64,000 nt of DNA, taken from NCBI GenBank assembly GCA_034440615.1, contig JAOTOM010004742.1, forward strand, positions 341,001 to 405,000, in the 5' to 3' direction. Below the pieces are notes generated by a model, which saw only the letters and a list, made by a program, of their open reading frames with translations, searched no databases and was not told the origin of the DNA. The position numbers and the translations under genes are program-made. The first letter of the stretch is position 1. Each line of letters starts with the position of its first letter. This document shows positions 46,781-61,836 of the stretch, piece by piece. The DNA comes from Ashinkailepas kermadecensis. Its lineage: Eukaryota; Arthropoda; Thecostraca; Neolepadidae.

Positions 46781-49700
46781 GTCACGGATTGGCCGCGTGA
46801 TTGGTCAAACGGGGTTGTCCGGACGTTGATGACTTTACATTACGGCGGCATTTTTGACGAATTTGCTGGCAGTCTGCACATATTTTGGTGAAATGTAAAG
46901 ACTTTTCGAACTGCTTGCCCACTTAAAATATAAAGAACGTCCACACCGCATACCAGTGACCAACCCATACTGGTGATGGACGATGCCGAGAAACGGTCAG
47001 GCGGGGGAGGGGGGGTCATGGTCAACCAGGGATCTAACAGGCCGACCGCCGACGCGATCGGACATTGCATGCATAAGCACGGGGCTCAATGTGCCTACAA
47101 GCCTTCACCCGATGCCCAAGTCTCCTTATATGCAGACGAAGAAGTGGCCTTCTGGCCCACCCAAGATGACGCGGGTGCGTGCCGGCTCTCAGTCTCCAGC
47201 CCGTCCTGCTCTGTGTGTATGTGTGGTACGACTAGTGGAAGACAAAGCCATCCGGCAAGAAGTGCACTTCCACCAAGTTTTCCCTGGATCCTCGCAAAGT
47301 CAGTCAAAAAGTCCCCCTACACCTCACCCTCAAGCCGACTGACCCCGGAAACTAGCCGCAGCTTTTTTGGCGTGTAGTCGGACGGCGTCCAGACGTCCTG
47401 ACATGTGGCCGTTAGATACCCTGACCTAACGGCCTTGACCTAACCTAACCTACATTGACGGCAGCCCAGTACTGGAGATCATGACTTGTGCAAGCTTCCA
47501 ATAAAGCAGCGTAAATAGCATGAATACTTTGATATCTTATAGATATCAAACTCATGCACTGCATGCACATCCTTGCCAACACAATGCAATAGCAGAACAG
47601 ACGATCTGAAGTCCACGCACCAATCCAGATTGGAGGTGAAAGACAAAGCCTGGTGAAGGCAGCGCGTACCGCCAGGAATGGACCACGGCCACCACTGTAA
47701 ACGGCCTTGGCTCGCGGAGCCAGGCCCGGTGATGTCATATTGGCATCATTTGGCATCATTTGGCATCATTTGGCAGCTCTACTATTGTAGGCATGGCGGC
47801 GACATCCTCTTGATCGCCGTTACTCTGACATCTATAGTTGGTAGCGTATGCCAGTGGCCTAGCCTTGTCAATGCAGGCGAAATATTTGGTTGCTATCACT
47901 TTTTCTCCTGATATCCAAGAAACTTATCAACCCTTACAAACTACTGATATACGTTATCGGGAAACCATCGTCGTATCCCAGTTCGTGCGGGCATGTGGCG
48001 TCATTTGCGAAGACATGCTAAAGGCTTAGCATAATGTTGAGAGAAATCCAACAGTTAATCTGAATCAAAGCATCTGAGTTGTCTGAACTGAAAAATATAC
48101 ATTGACACGATGCTGAAATCCTGTAACTTTACAATTGTTTCTTTTTATATATGATTTGTTGACCATTCGGATATTTATAACTGTGTTGGAGGGCGCGTGC
48201 ATCTCTAGAGTGTATTTTGCTGGATCATATTATGTCATTATGATTCTACTTGTTATGGCAAGACCGACTAACACAGCATCACAACTGATATGCAGCATGA
48301 ACCAAAATACTGATACGGTGGTGCGATTACTGCCCGGAGCACAGCACCGTCCATCCAGTGTAGAACATTTGCCCTATCATAAGCACATCCCGCCGAAGGT
48401 CGGCCCGGTGGTCGGTGAATATCGCCAAATTGTGGAATCGCGAATCGATGTTGGTGCTGTACTCCATGCATTCGGCAAAGACAGCTCAAACTATATACTC
48501 CAAGTAGCACTTCAGAGCTATTCATTGCTAGCGAAAAATCAGGTTTGAGCAACAGGTGCCCCCCGATGGTAGACGTACAAATATCAGATTGGCACAATAT
48601 CACAATGGCAACTAATTTAGTACCGTTTCACTCTAGAGTCATTTCAGGTTTTGGTTTGGCATTCAAAGGTTTGCCCTGTGTCTGAGCTAAAGCAATATCC
48701 GTTTGAAAGTCAGCATACCATTTTACATTACAATGGCTCGGTAAGTGCACACAAGTTCATGAAACGCGAGGTCCTTCCTTCCCCGCTCAGTCTCGGCCCT
48801 GATCACGTAGACATTAAGTCAGTAGTTATACTCGCGTCCAGCTATTCCCAGGGCGATTTTTTCGCCGACAGGATTTGCAATTTGCTTCACAGTTTTTCAG
48901 GATTTGCCGAGTGTTCGGACCAATGTCTGGCAAACACACTCGGGACATGTGTCTATTATTTGGCGAAGGCGTCGCCTGGGTTGAGATTTCCAACATCCTC
49001 TCCACCTGTCTGTTGCAGGAGCCACGTCGGCCATTTTCGCCGTTGTTTTTCTTTCTCGAGGAGCTGAAAGGCTAACGATGTCTGTCTGTGTCGCGTGGAG
49101 TAGAATGGCAAGCTGATCAGCCAACTGTCTTCCACAGTGTAACAATGCTCCTCAGCGCTCCCAACGCCACCATCATTACCACCGCCACTACCGCCGAACG
49201 TACAGACGAGGGTAGGGTGTGGCCAGCAGCTGTGAAACATTGATAATACCTGTCGTCAATTAGCTCGGCGATTGTAGAGTTTCACGATTTTAGCCATTGT
49301 GATGAGGAACGAAGAATCAAAGGTTCTGTTGCTAACGCCCACTTCAGATAGATTCCAGTCACAATAGCATGTAAATCCGAGAATTGGTTTAACTGTGTAC
49401 AAGAAAATAATCCGAACATATTCACCAAGTTTAAAAGTGAACACAATATTCAAATCAAAAGCATACCATCCGGAGTGCTGTATGGGACGTTGGCGGCTTA
49501 TTGGCACAAGCATATGCAGTTTGCAACCAGAACCATCAGTGGATCGTGACATAACCCCTCGCAACCGAAAATTTCAGTTATTGACTTTATAGTGACTTAT
49601 TAGTGGCATAAGGTGACTTTATCACGCTGTGTTCTCTGTACTCCCAAAACAAGAAGTGAGACTGTGATTCATCAGGACTGCAGGCGTTCTGGGAAAAAAA

Positions 49701-50559
49701 CTCGATTATGGTCAACGCTCTTCATTTGCGTCATATTGACCTCTTCTGGTAAATTTCGAAAGAAAAGCATGCACTCCAGGGGCAAGGGCAATTAATTTCG
49801 GTAGCGAGGCGTAGTGAATTCAAATTTGCCATTCAGACACTTGAATCCACTCAGCAGCAAGCAGCTTAATGATAATGAAAACAACTTCCAACAGCAGCGT
49901 ATTGACGAAATGCGGTTCTGCTGAAATTAGTTGCATTATTAAAATGATTCTATGCCAAACATGGTGCGTGTGTATTACATTTATTTGCTGTCGAACAAGC
50001 TGATTGAATCATGATTCTTGTTTAATGAACCGATTTTCTCCTACAATTCGGCGCAATGGAGGGTATTTCGACAATTTATTTTCGTTGTACAATAACCTAA
50101 TGGATGTAACAAGATATTTTGTTACTGATATTGTTGCTACGATCTGGCACGGATACTCTTGTATTGTAGCACAAAACATACCAGTGGTGACATTACCTCT
50201 TGTACTGCACGACATAACATATCAGTGGTGACATCACATCTTCATAATTTGTTGATCACTACCAGCACACTATTTCCTGAATACTCTTCACTGACTATTT
50301 CCTCGTAAATACTGTCTAAAGCCATTTCCTCCCACATTTGTTGCATTGTAAATATAAAATATGATGGAGGAACAAATACTCTTATGAAGTTTTATTTTAT
50401 GTCTTGAAAATGCATGTAAAATGCATCAAGGCTGTCGTTTAGCTGAAGGCGTACGGGGGGCTAGCAAAAGTGAAGCTGAAATGTGACATCACAGAAGTGA
50501 GAGTCCCGTGCATATATTTTTTCATAGAAATGTAGTTCGAATTCTTGCTGGGGTGGCTT
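46781..50559. other. Unassigned unique sequence
   Basis: Contains a small triplicate of TGGCATCATTT (11 bp) at about 47736-47772 and several motif-free frames below 140 codons. A G-run lies at about 46998-47015. Confidence 0.4.
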
Positions 50560-50816
50560 TATGGACCAGGATTCTATTGCGAAGCAAAGTTTGTTGCGTG
50601 AACCCTGGTCCCACTGCCCAATCCATGAATTGCAGTTAATCGTGTCGTCCATGCACTGACACGGCCGTCTCGGTAGGTCGTCCCCAGCCCTATCGAGCCA
50701 GTTGCCAACTGATCCTCTCAACCAGGGGCTAAATGTGAGCGCGTGAAAGCGTCTTGAACCCTGTCTTGCCAGGACAGGGGAGACCAGTGCAGACCAACCA
50801 ACTGAACTACCGGGGT
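50560..50816 (-). mobile_element. tRNA-derived SINE candidate
   Basis: On the minus strand the element starts CCCCGGTAGTTCAGTTGGTT (box A, TAGTTCAGTTGG). After about 35 nt comes GACAGGGTTCAAGACGC (box B, GGTTCAAGAC). The spacing fits an internal pol III promoter. A non-tRNA body follows (GGGCTGGGGACGACCTACCG and onward to about 50560). The cloverleaf pairing is weak, so a functional tRNA is unlikely. Confidence 0.55.
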
Positions 50817-51131
50817 GACATTTGCTTAGTATAAATTGCTTAAAAGGGCATATTGCTTCAAAATGTTTTGAAGGCAAATAGGTCAGCTTGAAATGCTACC
50901 GTGTTGTTCTGATTTCACATTTGGGGACGTAAAATATGTAGAATAAAAGGCATGTTTCACCTCTTCAAGCAATTTATATTGGAACAGGATTCAGTACCGC
51001 ACCTGTTTCATAATAACGCGTGCAGTTATTTGATTCAAGAGTTTAATTGTGGAGTAATTGGAGGATCAAAGATGTATCGAATCGAACACAAGGATTTCCA
51101 GATATGAAGATAGAGAGTAAGATATATAAAT

Positions 51132-53084
<1,953 letters not shown>

Positions 53085-53687
53085 GTGTCGGCTCGCCGTC
53101 GGCACCCCGGCCGTGCGCGTGCTCGCCGTCGGCACCCCGGCCACGCGTGCTCGCCGTCGGCACCCCGGCCACGCACGCGCTCGCCGTCGGCACCCCGGCC
53201 ACGCGTGCTCGCCGTCGGCACCCCGGCCACGCACGCGCTCGCCGTCGGCACCCCGGCCACGCGTGCTCGCCGTCGGCACCCCGGCCACGCGTGCTCGCCG
53301 TCGGCACCCCGGCCACGCGTGCTCGCCGTCGGCACCCCGGCCACGCGTGCTCGCCGTCGGCACCCCGGCCACGCGTGCTCGCCGTCGGCACCCCGGCCAC
53401 GCGTGCTCGCCGTCGGCACCCCGGCTACGCGTGCTCGCCGTCGGCACCCCGGCCACGCGTGCTCGCCGTCGGCACCCCGGCCACGCGTGCTCGCCGTCGG
53501 CACCCCGGCCACGCGTGCTCGCCGTCGGCACCCCGGCTACGCGTGCTCGCCGTCGGCACCCCGGCCACGCGCGCTCGCCGTCGGCACCCCGGCCACGCGC
53601 GCGCTCGCCGTCGGCACCCCGGCCACGCGCGCTCGCCGTCGGCACCCCGGCCACGCGCGCGCTCGCCGTCGGCACCCCGACAACATA
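53085..53687. repeat. Minisatellite, 28-30-bp unit, about 21 copies, CpG-dense
   Basis: CTCGCCGTCGGCACCCCGGC, then CACGCGTG, CACGCACG, CACGCGCG or TACGCGTG. Length varies with the number of CG steps. Frames of 190-330 codons in five frames are artefacts. Confidence 0.96.
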
Positions 53688-54299
53688 AACAACCGGAGCC
53701 AGATATGTGCCGGTTTGATCGTATCGCAGATGACTAATAGCCAGTCCAAGTGACCAAATTCCCAGAATGAGATGCACTATCACTGCAAAATATGACAAGA
53801 TACACATGACGTGCATTCAATACAGGAATACAGTGCTGGACAACGACGTGACGAACAACTACAACACGTCAGAGGTCATGGCAGTTCACGGCTCCATGCG
53901 CCTCCGCATTTAAAACGATTCTCTCCGTTGAAATTGGTGCAAATATGAAATACTGATATGTCTGAAATCCAAACGAATGCAAATTAGCTACCTGATTGGT
54001 GGCAAGCATCTGAACAGAATTGGTGGGATCATATGGTCATGTGGTCATCATGATGATCATGATCATGCACCTGAAACGATGACAAGATGAACCGAGCAGC
54101 AAAACGCGACGGCTTGCATCATACACAGCTGTGCCGAGCTGGCTCGTTTTCATATTCATGGTCCTTTCAGATGATTGCAAATTGTTTAATTGCTACGCAA
54201 GTCTATTGAAGTATCGCCCAGTTCGCTGAGCAATTCACTGCCCGTCATTGGGACTGTCAGTGAACTGTGGCAGTGAGCTGCCAGCCGGCTGCCGGACAG
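53688..54299. other. Unassigned
   Basis: A cluster of nested palindromes built from ATCATGAT and TGATCA lies at about 54028-54068. Nothing else identified. Confidence 0.4.
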
Positions 54300-54415
54300 C
54301 CAGCTGCCGATGTGTGAATGGCCGGGACAGTGTCCGACTGGTGGCTGCTGGACAGACGGCGGCGGTGTGTGAATGGCCGGGACAGTGTCCGACTGGTGGC
54401 TGCCGGACAACTGTA
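54300..54415. repeat. Tandem duplication, 60-bp unit, 2 copies
   Basis: GTGTGAATGGCCGGGACAGT, then GTCCGACTGGTGGCTGC. The copies are nearly identical. Confidence 0.9.
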
Positions 54416-54885
54416 GCTAGCCGACTAGCTTTGTGGTGGAGAGAATGGAGTTCGATGTCAATGTGAACGACTAGCTTTGTGGTGGAGAGAATGACGATCA
54501 ATGTCAATGTGCACGATTAGCTTTGTGGTGGAAAGAATTGCGATCAATGCCACTGCGCACGACTAGCTTTGTGGTGGAGAGAATGGGGATCAATGTCAAG
54601 GTGCAATGCTAGGTTTGTGGTGGAGAGAATAGCGATCAGTGTGCACGACTAGTTTTGTGGTGGAGAGAGTGGCGATCAATATACACGACTTGCTTTGTAG
54701 TGGAGAGAATGGCGATCGATGTGCACCACTAGTTTTGTGGTGGAGAGAATGACGATCAGTGTGCACGACTAGCTTTGTGGTGGATAGAATGGCGATCAAT
54801 GTGCACCACCAGCTTTGTGGTGGAGAGAATGGCGATCAGTGTGCACGACTAGCTTTGTAGTGGAGAGAATAGCGATCAATAGGCG
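54416..54885. repeat. Minisatellite, about 40-bp unit, about 11 copies
   Basis: ACGACTAGCTTTGTGGTGGA, then GAGAATGGCGATCAATGTGC. Lengths vary between 37 and 46 bp. Confidence 0.93.
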
Positions 54886-55244
54886 ATGACCGGAACGTCG
54901 AGCGCAGTTTGTGACTGTGTTAATTGCATAATTTGGCCGTCCATGTCCGAAGACGTCCTTCTGCGAGGTTCCATATCGCGGCCACAAACACAGTTTGTCC
55001 GCACCACACGACCCGCCTTTGTGGCCATGATTTCACCGGCTGCCAATGTCCACAGACGCGGCCAAACACCGGGCTTCCGTTGCACCCGCCGGCACGGATG
55101 CCGCCGGGCACGCGCCGTCGCGGGCCGACGGGCTGCGACGGCGGCCGCGTCGACGGCGACGGGCGACTGGCGGCGGCGGCCGGCCGCCTGATCAATCGTC
55201 CCGGGCCAGTTAGCCCGGCCACGGGTTAACTGGCTTTCCGGTGT
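54886..55244. other. Unassigned, CpG-rich
   Basis: No support for a gene. Confidence 0.4.
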
Positions 55245-56652
55245 CTCGTGGTGGGTGGCGGTAGCACCTCACGTGCCGGATGGCACGGGGCCGAGGTGGG
55301 TGGCGGTAGCACCTCACTTGCCGGATGGCACGGGGCCGAGGTGGGTGACGGTAGGGCCTCACGTGCCGGATGGGATGGGGTGGTGGTGGGTGGTGGGTGG
55401 CGGTAGGACCTCACGTACCGGACGGGATGGGGTGGTGGTGGGTGGTGGGTGGCGGTAGGGCCTCACGTGCCGGATGGGATGGGATGGGGTGATGGTGGGT
55501 GGCGGTAGGACCTCACGTACCGGACGGGATGGGGTGTTGGTGGGTGGTAGTGCCTCACGCACCAGACGGGACGGGGCCGTGGTGGGTGGTGGGTGGTGGT
55601 AGTGCCTCACGCACCAGACGGGACGGGGCCGTGGTGGGTGGTGGGTGGTGGTAGTGCCTCACGCACCAGTCGGGACGGGGCCGTGATAGGTGGGTGGTGG
55701 GTGATGGGTGATGGTAGTGCCTCACGCACCAGTCGGGACGGGGCCGTGGTGGGTGGTGGGTGATGGTAGTGCCTCACGCACCAGACGGGACGGGGCCGTG
55801 GTGGGTGGTGGGTGATGGTAGTGCCTCACGCACCAGACGGGACGGGGCCGTGGTGGGTGGTGGGTGATGGTAGTGCCTCACGCACCAGTCGGGACGGGGC
55901 CGTGGTGGGTGGTGGGTGATGGTAGTGCCTCACGCACCAGTCGGGACGGGACCGTGGTGGGTGGTGGGTGATGGTAGTGCCTCACGCACCAGTCGGGACG
56001 GGCCGTGGTGGGTGGTGGGTGGTGGTAGTGCCTCACGCACCAGTCGGGACGGGACCGTGGTGGGTGGTGGGTGGTGGTAGTGCCTCTCGCACCAGTCGGG
56101 ACGAGGCCGTGGTGGGTGGTGGGTGATGGTAGTGCCTCACGCACCAGTCGGGACGGGGCCGTGGTGGGTGGTGGGTGATGGTAGTGCCTGACGCACCAGT
56201 CGGGACGGGGCCGTGGTGGGTGGTGGGTGATGGTAGTGCCTCACGCACCAGTCGGGACGGGGCCGTGGTGGGTGGTGGGTGATGGTAGTGCCTCACGCAC
56301 CAGTCGGGACGGGGCCGTGGTGGGTGGTGGGTGGTGGTAGTGCCTCACGCACCAGTCGGGACGGGACCGTGGTGGGTGGTGGGTGGTGGTAGTGCCTCAC
56401 GCACCAGTCGGGACGGGACCGTGGTGGGTGGTGGGTGGTGGTAGTGCCTCACGCACCAGTCGGGACGGGGCCGTGGTGGGTGGTGGGTGATGGTAGTGCC
56501 TCACGCACCAGACGGGACGGGGCCGTGGTGGGTGGTGGGTGGTGTGTGGTGGTAGTGCCTCACGCACCAGTCAGGACGGGGCCGTGATGGGTGGTGGGTG
56601 ATGGTAGTGCCTCACGCACCAGACGGGACGGGGCCGTGATAGGTGGGTGAGA
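55245..56652. repeat. Minisatellite, about 52-bp unit, about 26 copies (largest array)
   Basis: GTAGTGCCTCACGCACCAGT, then CGGGACGGGGCCGTGGTGGG and TGGTGGGTGATG. The first five or so units are a related older form (GTAGCACCTCACGTGCCGGA). Each unit has one GGGG and two GGG runs on the + strand, so quadruplex formation is plausible. Confidence 0.96.
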
Positions 56653-57914
56653 TAGCCATATTGTTCCTGACGATGCTGAATCCAACACGCGGGTGCCACT
56701 TCACTGGCAAAGGCTGCGTCGGGTATGCCTGGCGGCAATATGAAGGTGGGAATTATCGAAATTTATGTGGGAGTGAAAGCGGGTTCAGAGCTGAAGTTCA
56801 TAGCAGGCCTGTGACACGACTTCCCGTGTCAGGTCACGTTCACGGCACAAACACGAATCCAACGTATGCCTATGGTTCTCATATGTGACCTGAGACAACT
56901 TGCCTACCGCTATCCACTTGCCCTTCCGGCTATTGTTTGTGGGTAGCCGACAGTACAATTGATGACTCCCACACATCCAGGCGAAATTGCGTGCCTTGTA
57001 GTAATTTGTCTTAGTTAGATCCGCGGTTAACTTTTCGGTGTACCGCTGCGAAGTTAAAAAATTTTGTCAGCAAGCCGCTGAAGTTCGACAAACAGCCGAA
57101 GGTTGTCTGGTGCTGTTGTGTCTTCGCCGGTATAAAACCCGTACGTTCTATGGAGTCAGATGTAGACGACTACTTTCAATATTCCTGGAAGCGATTCCTT
57201 TTTCACTTTGGTTGCAAATGTATTTTTCGCTATATGTCGCTTTCTACCCACGTCTCCGAATTTGGACACATTGCTTGGCAATGTTATGCGTATGCGAGTT
57301 ATGACCGAAGATATGACAGGTTATCCCAGAATATCAGAAGTCATCTGTGGGTGATGATATCCGATATCACCCACATGGTGACAGTCTGATCAAACCCAAC
57401 AGCAACAAATCAGAAGGACGAATGACAAGAATAGCTTCGCCCGAAAGGGAGACCAAAAATTAGTTCGTCGGATGGATACTTCGATTGCGACCTTTGTGAT
57501 GTAGTGATGGAATCTAGCTCAACCAATCAAGTCTTAAAATAAGTATCGCTGACTCTTGCAGCCTTCGGTATGCTTCGGAACAAAAACGAATGAAGGTCAA
57601 CAGCCTCGCCCCTAGCACTAGCGCCAGATTCGGAGTCCTTGCACCACGTGAGCTATATCGGACACATGTAACCTATGTACCACATGTACCACATGTACCC
57701 TATGTACAGGAGTTTAGCTTTGTAGTCACGAAATCTTAAGACGAATCGATGCGCTGAAGCAGCGAACGTCATGCGAAATGGCAGATCACATGATAAATAT
57801 GGAACGAGGCGTTTTTTTAGCGTGCTTTTAAATGAAGGTGGTGCCATAAATATCAATGGAATGCTGAATGTGCCTTTGGCAGGCAACAAGCCGCCGTAAT
57901 GAAGCTGCTGCACG
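56653..57914. other. Unassigned
   Basis: A short run of CATGTACC/CTATGTAC lies at about 57662-57708. Otherwise nothing. Confidence 0.4.
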
Positions 57915-58950
57915 CTCTGTTGCCGCCTGAGTGGGACACGCACTGTCCAGTGGTGAGCACGCCTCCGCCTGAGTGGGAAACACGCTGTCCAGTGGTGAGC
58001 ACGCCTCCGCCGCCTGAGTGGGACACACACTGTCCAATAGTGAGCACGCCTCCGCCTGAGTGGGACACACACTGTCCAATAGTGAGCACGCCTCCGCCTG
58101 AGTGGGAAACACGCTGTCCAGCGGTGAGCACGCCTCCGCCTGAGTGGGACACACACTGTCCAATAGTGAGCACGCCTCCGCCTGAGTGGGACACGCACTG
58201 TCCAATAGTGAGCACGCCTCCGTCTGAGTGGGACACACACTGTCCAGTGGTGAGCACGCCTCCGCCCGAGTGGGACACACACTGTCCAGTGGTGCGGTGA
58301 GCACACCTCCGCCTGAGTGGGACACACACTGTCCAGTGGTGAGCACGCCTCCGCCTGAGTGGGACACACACTGTCCAGTGGTGCGGTGAGCACGCCTCCG
58401 CCTGAGTGGGACAAACACTGTCCAGTGGTGAGCACGCTTCCGCCTGAGTTGGACAAACACTTTCCAGTGGTGCGGTGAGCACGCCTCCGCCTGAGTGGGA
58501 CACACACTGTCCAGTGGTGTGCACACCTCCGCCTGAGTGGGACACACACTGTCCAGTGGTGCGGTGAGCACGCCTCCGCCTGAGTGGGACACACACTGCC
58601 CAATAGTGAGCACGCTTCCGCCTGAGTGGGACACACACAGTCCAAGAGTGAGCAAGCCTCCGCCTAAGTGGGACACACGCTGTCCAGTGGTGAGCACGCC
58701 TCCGCCTGAGTGGGACACGCATTGCCCAATAGTGAGCATGCTTCCGCCTGAGTGGGACACGCCATGTCCAATAGTGAGCACGCCTCCGCCTGAGTGGGCC
58801 ATACACTGTCCAGTGGTGCGGTGAGCACGCCTCCGCCTGAGTGGAATATACACTGTCGAATAGTGAGCACGCTTCCGCCTGAGTGGGATACACACAGTCC
58901 AATAGTGAGCACGCCTCCGCCTGAGCGGGACACACACTGTCCAGCGGTGA
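57915..58950. repeat. Minisatellite, 42-bp unit (47 with insertion), about 24 copies
   Basis: AGCACGCCTCCGCCTGAGTG, then GGACACACACTGTCCAGTGG and TG. Some copies read CCAATAG instead of CCAGTGG. The 47-bp form carries an extra TGCGG. Minus-strand frames of 330-387 codons are artefacts of the 42-bp period. Confidence 0.96.
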
Positions 58951-58959
58951 GCTCACTCG

Positions 58960-59065
58960 GTGCAGTCTGCAGCATAGGCAGATATGCTGCAGTACAGACT
59001 GCAGTATAGGCAGCATAGGCTGCAGTACAGACTGCAGTGACTACAATACAGACTGCAGTCTGCAC
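58960..59065. repeat. Short repeat of CTGCAGTACAGACTGCAGT type
   Basis: CTGCAGTACAGACTGCAGT occurs at about 58987 and 59021, with partial copies around. The motif is itself nearly palindromic. Confidence 0.8.
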
Positions 59066-59558
<493 letters not shown>

Positions 59559-59850
59559 TGTGCTAACCACGCTGAAAGGACTAGAAAAGTTGCACGGAAG
59601 CAAGACGTTGAGACGAGAAGCGCAGCTTCGAGGTGTCATGACAGACCCACATTCGCGCCACTATCATCACGACGTCGCATACGCGCCATTATCAAACGTC
59701 GGCCCTGCGTCAACGGTGCGTGTATCCCAGTACTGCGGCCGACCACCCGTGTACGGAGCCTCTCCTGTCGGGCCGCACCACACCCGGTCTGGCCCCGTTT
59801 GTCGCCGAAGTAGCCGCACTTGCCCGGTTAGTACGGCGAGTATCCGCCGC

Positions 59851-59950
59851 CCACCAGGCACCGTCAGGGCACCAGGTGTCCACCTCCCACCAGGCACCGT
59901 CAGGGCACCTGGTGTCCACCTCCCACCAGGCACCGTCAGAGCGCCAGTTG
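59851..59950. repeat. Minisatellite, 36-bp unit, about 3 copies
   Basis: CCACCAGGCACCGTCAGGGC, then ACCAGGTGTCCACCTC, at 59851, 59887 and 59923. Confidence 0.9.
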
Positions 59951-59955
59951 TCCGC

Positions 59956-60500
59956 GTGGTCTCGGCAGCTGATATCCGCGCGGTCTCGGCAGCTGATGTC
60001 CGCGGTCTCGGCAGCTGGTGTCCGCGCGGTCTCGACAGCTGGTATCCGCGCGGTACCGGCAGCTGGTGCCCGCGCGGTCTCATCAGCTGGTGTCCGTGCG
60101 GTCCCGGCAGCTGGTGTCCGCGCGGTCTCGGCAGCTGGTGTCCGTGCGGTCTGGGCAGCTGGTGTCCGCGCGGTCTCGGCAGCTGGTGTCCGCGCGGTCT
60201 CGGCAGCTGGTGTCCGCGCGGTCTCGACACCTGGTGTCCGCGCGGTCCCGGCAGCTGGTGTCCGCGCGGTCTCGGCAGCTGGTGTCCGTGCGGTCTGGGC
60301 AGCTGGTGTCCGCGCGGTCTCGGCAGCTGGTGTCCGCGCGGTCTCGGCAGCTGGTGTCCACGCGGTCTCGGCAGCTGGTGTCCGCGCGGTCTCGACAGCT
60401 GGTGTCCGCGCGGTCTCGACAGCTGGTGTCCGCGCGGTCTCGACACCTGGTGTCCGCGCGGTCTCGGCAGCTGGTGTCCGCGCGGTCTCGGCAGCTGGTG
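59956..60500. repeat. Minisatellite, 24-bp unit, about 22 copies
   Basis: GCGGTCTCGGCAGCTGGTGT, then CCGC. Variants read TCTCGACA, TCCCGGCA and TCTGGGCA. The 24-bp period keeps many frames open (up to 401 codons with flanking TA repeat); these are artefacts. It shares CTGGTGTCC with the neighbouring 36-bp array. Confidence 0.96.
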
Positions 60501-61131
60501 GCCGGTCAGTGTTGGCCGCGCCGCTACGCTTGGATGCCACGCCGCCGCCGCCCGGCCATGACAAATTCAGCCGGCCGTGTTCAATAACAGGCCGTGATGG
60601 ACGCGACAACCATCCGATACGCCCTTTCGGCGTCGAGTCGCGCGGGGGGCAATATTTTGATGGCGCCCCACTCGGGCCGCCCAGAAGTCATTAGCAGGCA
60701 TTGTGGCCGAGCGCGAGGCGCGTCAATGGGAAGTGTCTGGCCGCTGCCGGGCGGCGTCATAGACATTCCTGGGGAATTTTCCGCCCGGATGGCACGACCG
60801 GAGCTACTGGCCGGCACCCGGCCCGCCGCCTGGCGGCCGCACAATGTCGCCGTGCTCACCCGATCGCAGGCAATTTAAATATTTTGACTCGGCTGGCTGT
60901 GGCGTCAATGGCGGTGGGGGATTACAGAGGTCACTGCGGTATGCCTGCCGGGATTATGCTGGGATTATTTTAGCCATCTGGCGCGGAAACGATTGGTGGA
61001 ACGTGACGCGGGAGCGGGAGGAGATGGGACGTGAAGCTGGAGCGGGAGCCGATGGAATGTCACGGCTGTGTGAATGCCGCAGCCGTCGCCGAGATCACTC
61101 TGGGTGTCACACAGTGCGCAGACTGCCACGC
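60501..61131. other. Unassigned, CpG-rich
   Basis: No domain or splice support. Confidence 0.4.
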
Positions 61132-61298
61132 GGCGCCAGCGCTGCTCCCGTAACGCCAGCCCTGCTCCCGTAACGCCAGCCCTGATCCCGTAACGCCAGC
61201 TCTGCTCCTGTAACGTCAGCCCTGATCCCGTAACGCCAGCTCTGATCCCGTAGCGCCAGCCCTGCTCCCGTAGCGCCAGCCCGGCTCCCGTGGCGCCG
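61132..61298. repeat. Minisatellite, 20-bp unit, 8 copies
   Basis: CGCCAGCCCTGCTCCCGTAA with GATCCC, CTCCTG and GTAG variants. Confidence 0.93.
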
Positions 61299-61552
61299 TT
61301 TCACGTGCGATTTCACGAGTTGGCCGTTGGCAGAAGACCGACCAGCGCTGCCGCGCCAAATTCGGATCACCTGTGCCGCTTGCAATAGCAAACTTCTCAG
61401 CGGGAGCTCCAGTGAATCACGGCGGGGTCGCTATGCGACGCCACCTCCGGCCGCGGCGCCGTGCCAGTCGGCAGCTTCCGGCAACGGACGGCAGGTGGCA
61501 GCAGCGTGCGGCCGCCCCTCCCGGCAGATGCAACGGCCAGCGTCCCGCCGAC
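61299..61552. other. Unassigned, CpG-rich
   Basis: Nothing identified. Confidence 0.4.
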
Positions 61553-61740
61553 ACTTTGTCACAGGCGTGGGCGGCGACAGTGTGACGTGACGGCCCGGTC
61601 AGGCTGTCACGCCCCGGTGACGTTTCAGCAGCAGGTGTGTCAGCTGTCACACAGGCGCGGGCGGTGACAGTGTGACGTGACGGCTCGGGCTCGTCTGTCA
61701 CATCCCTGGTGACCTGACAGCAGCAGGTGCGCCATCTCTC
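61553..61740. repeat. Tandem duplication, 90-bp unit, 2 copies
   Basis: ACAGGCGYGGGCGGYGACAG then TGTGACGTGACGGC, and CAGCAGCAGGTG near the end, in both copies. Confidence 0.85.
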
Positions 61741-61836
61741 ACGAAATTTGGATCAGTTGGCCAGCATGCTCAACCGAATACTATCAAGCGTGCTCACATA
61801 TAAAATTAGCAAGCTTTAAGACTCGCTATGGCATCC

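Noticed and set aside
50750..50816. Functional tRNA gene
   Set aside because: Box A and box B are present, but the stems pair badly and a long non-tRNA body follows; a SINE is more likely.
57653..59016. Minus-strand open frames of 330-387 codons
   Set aside because: They are translations of a 42-bp minisatellite. The three minus frames and part of the + strand are open for the same reason, and no flanking gene structure exists.
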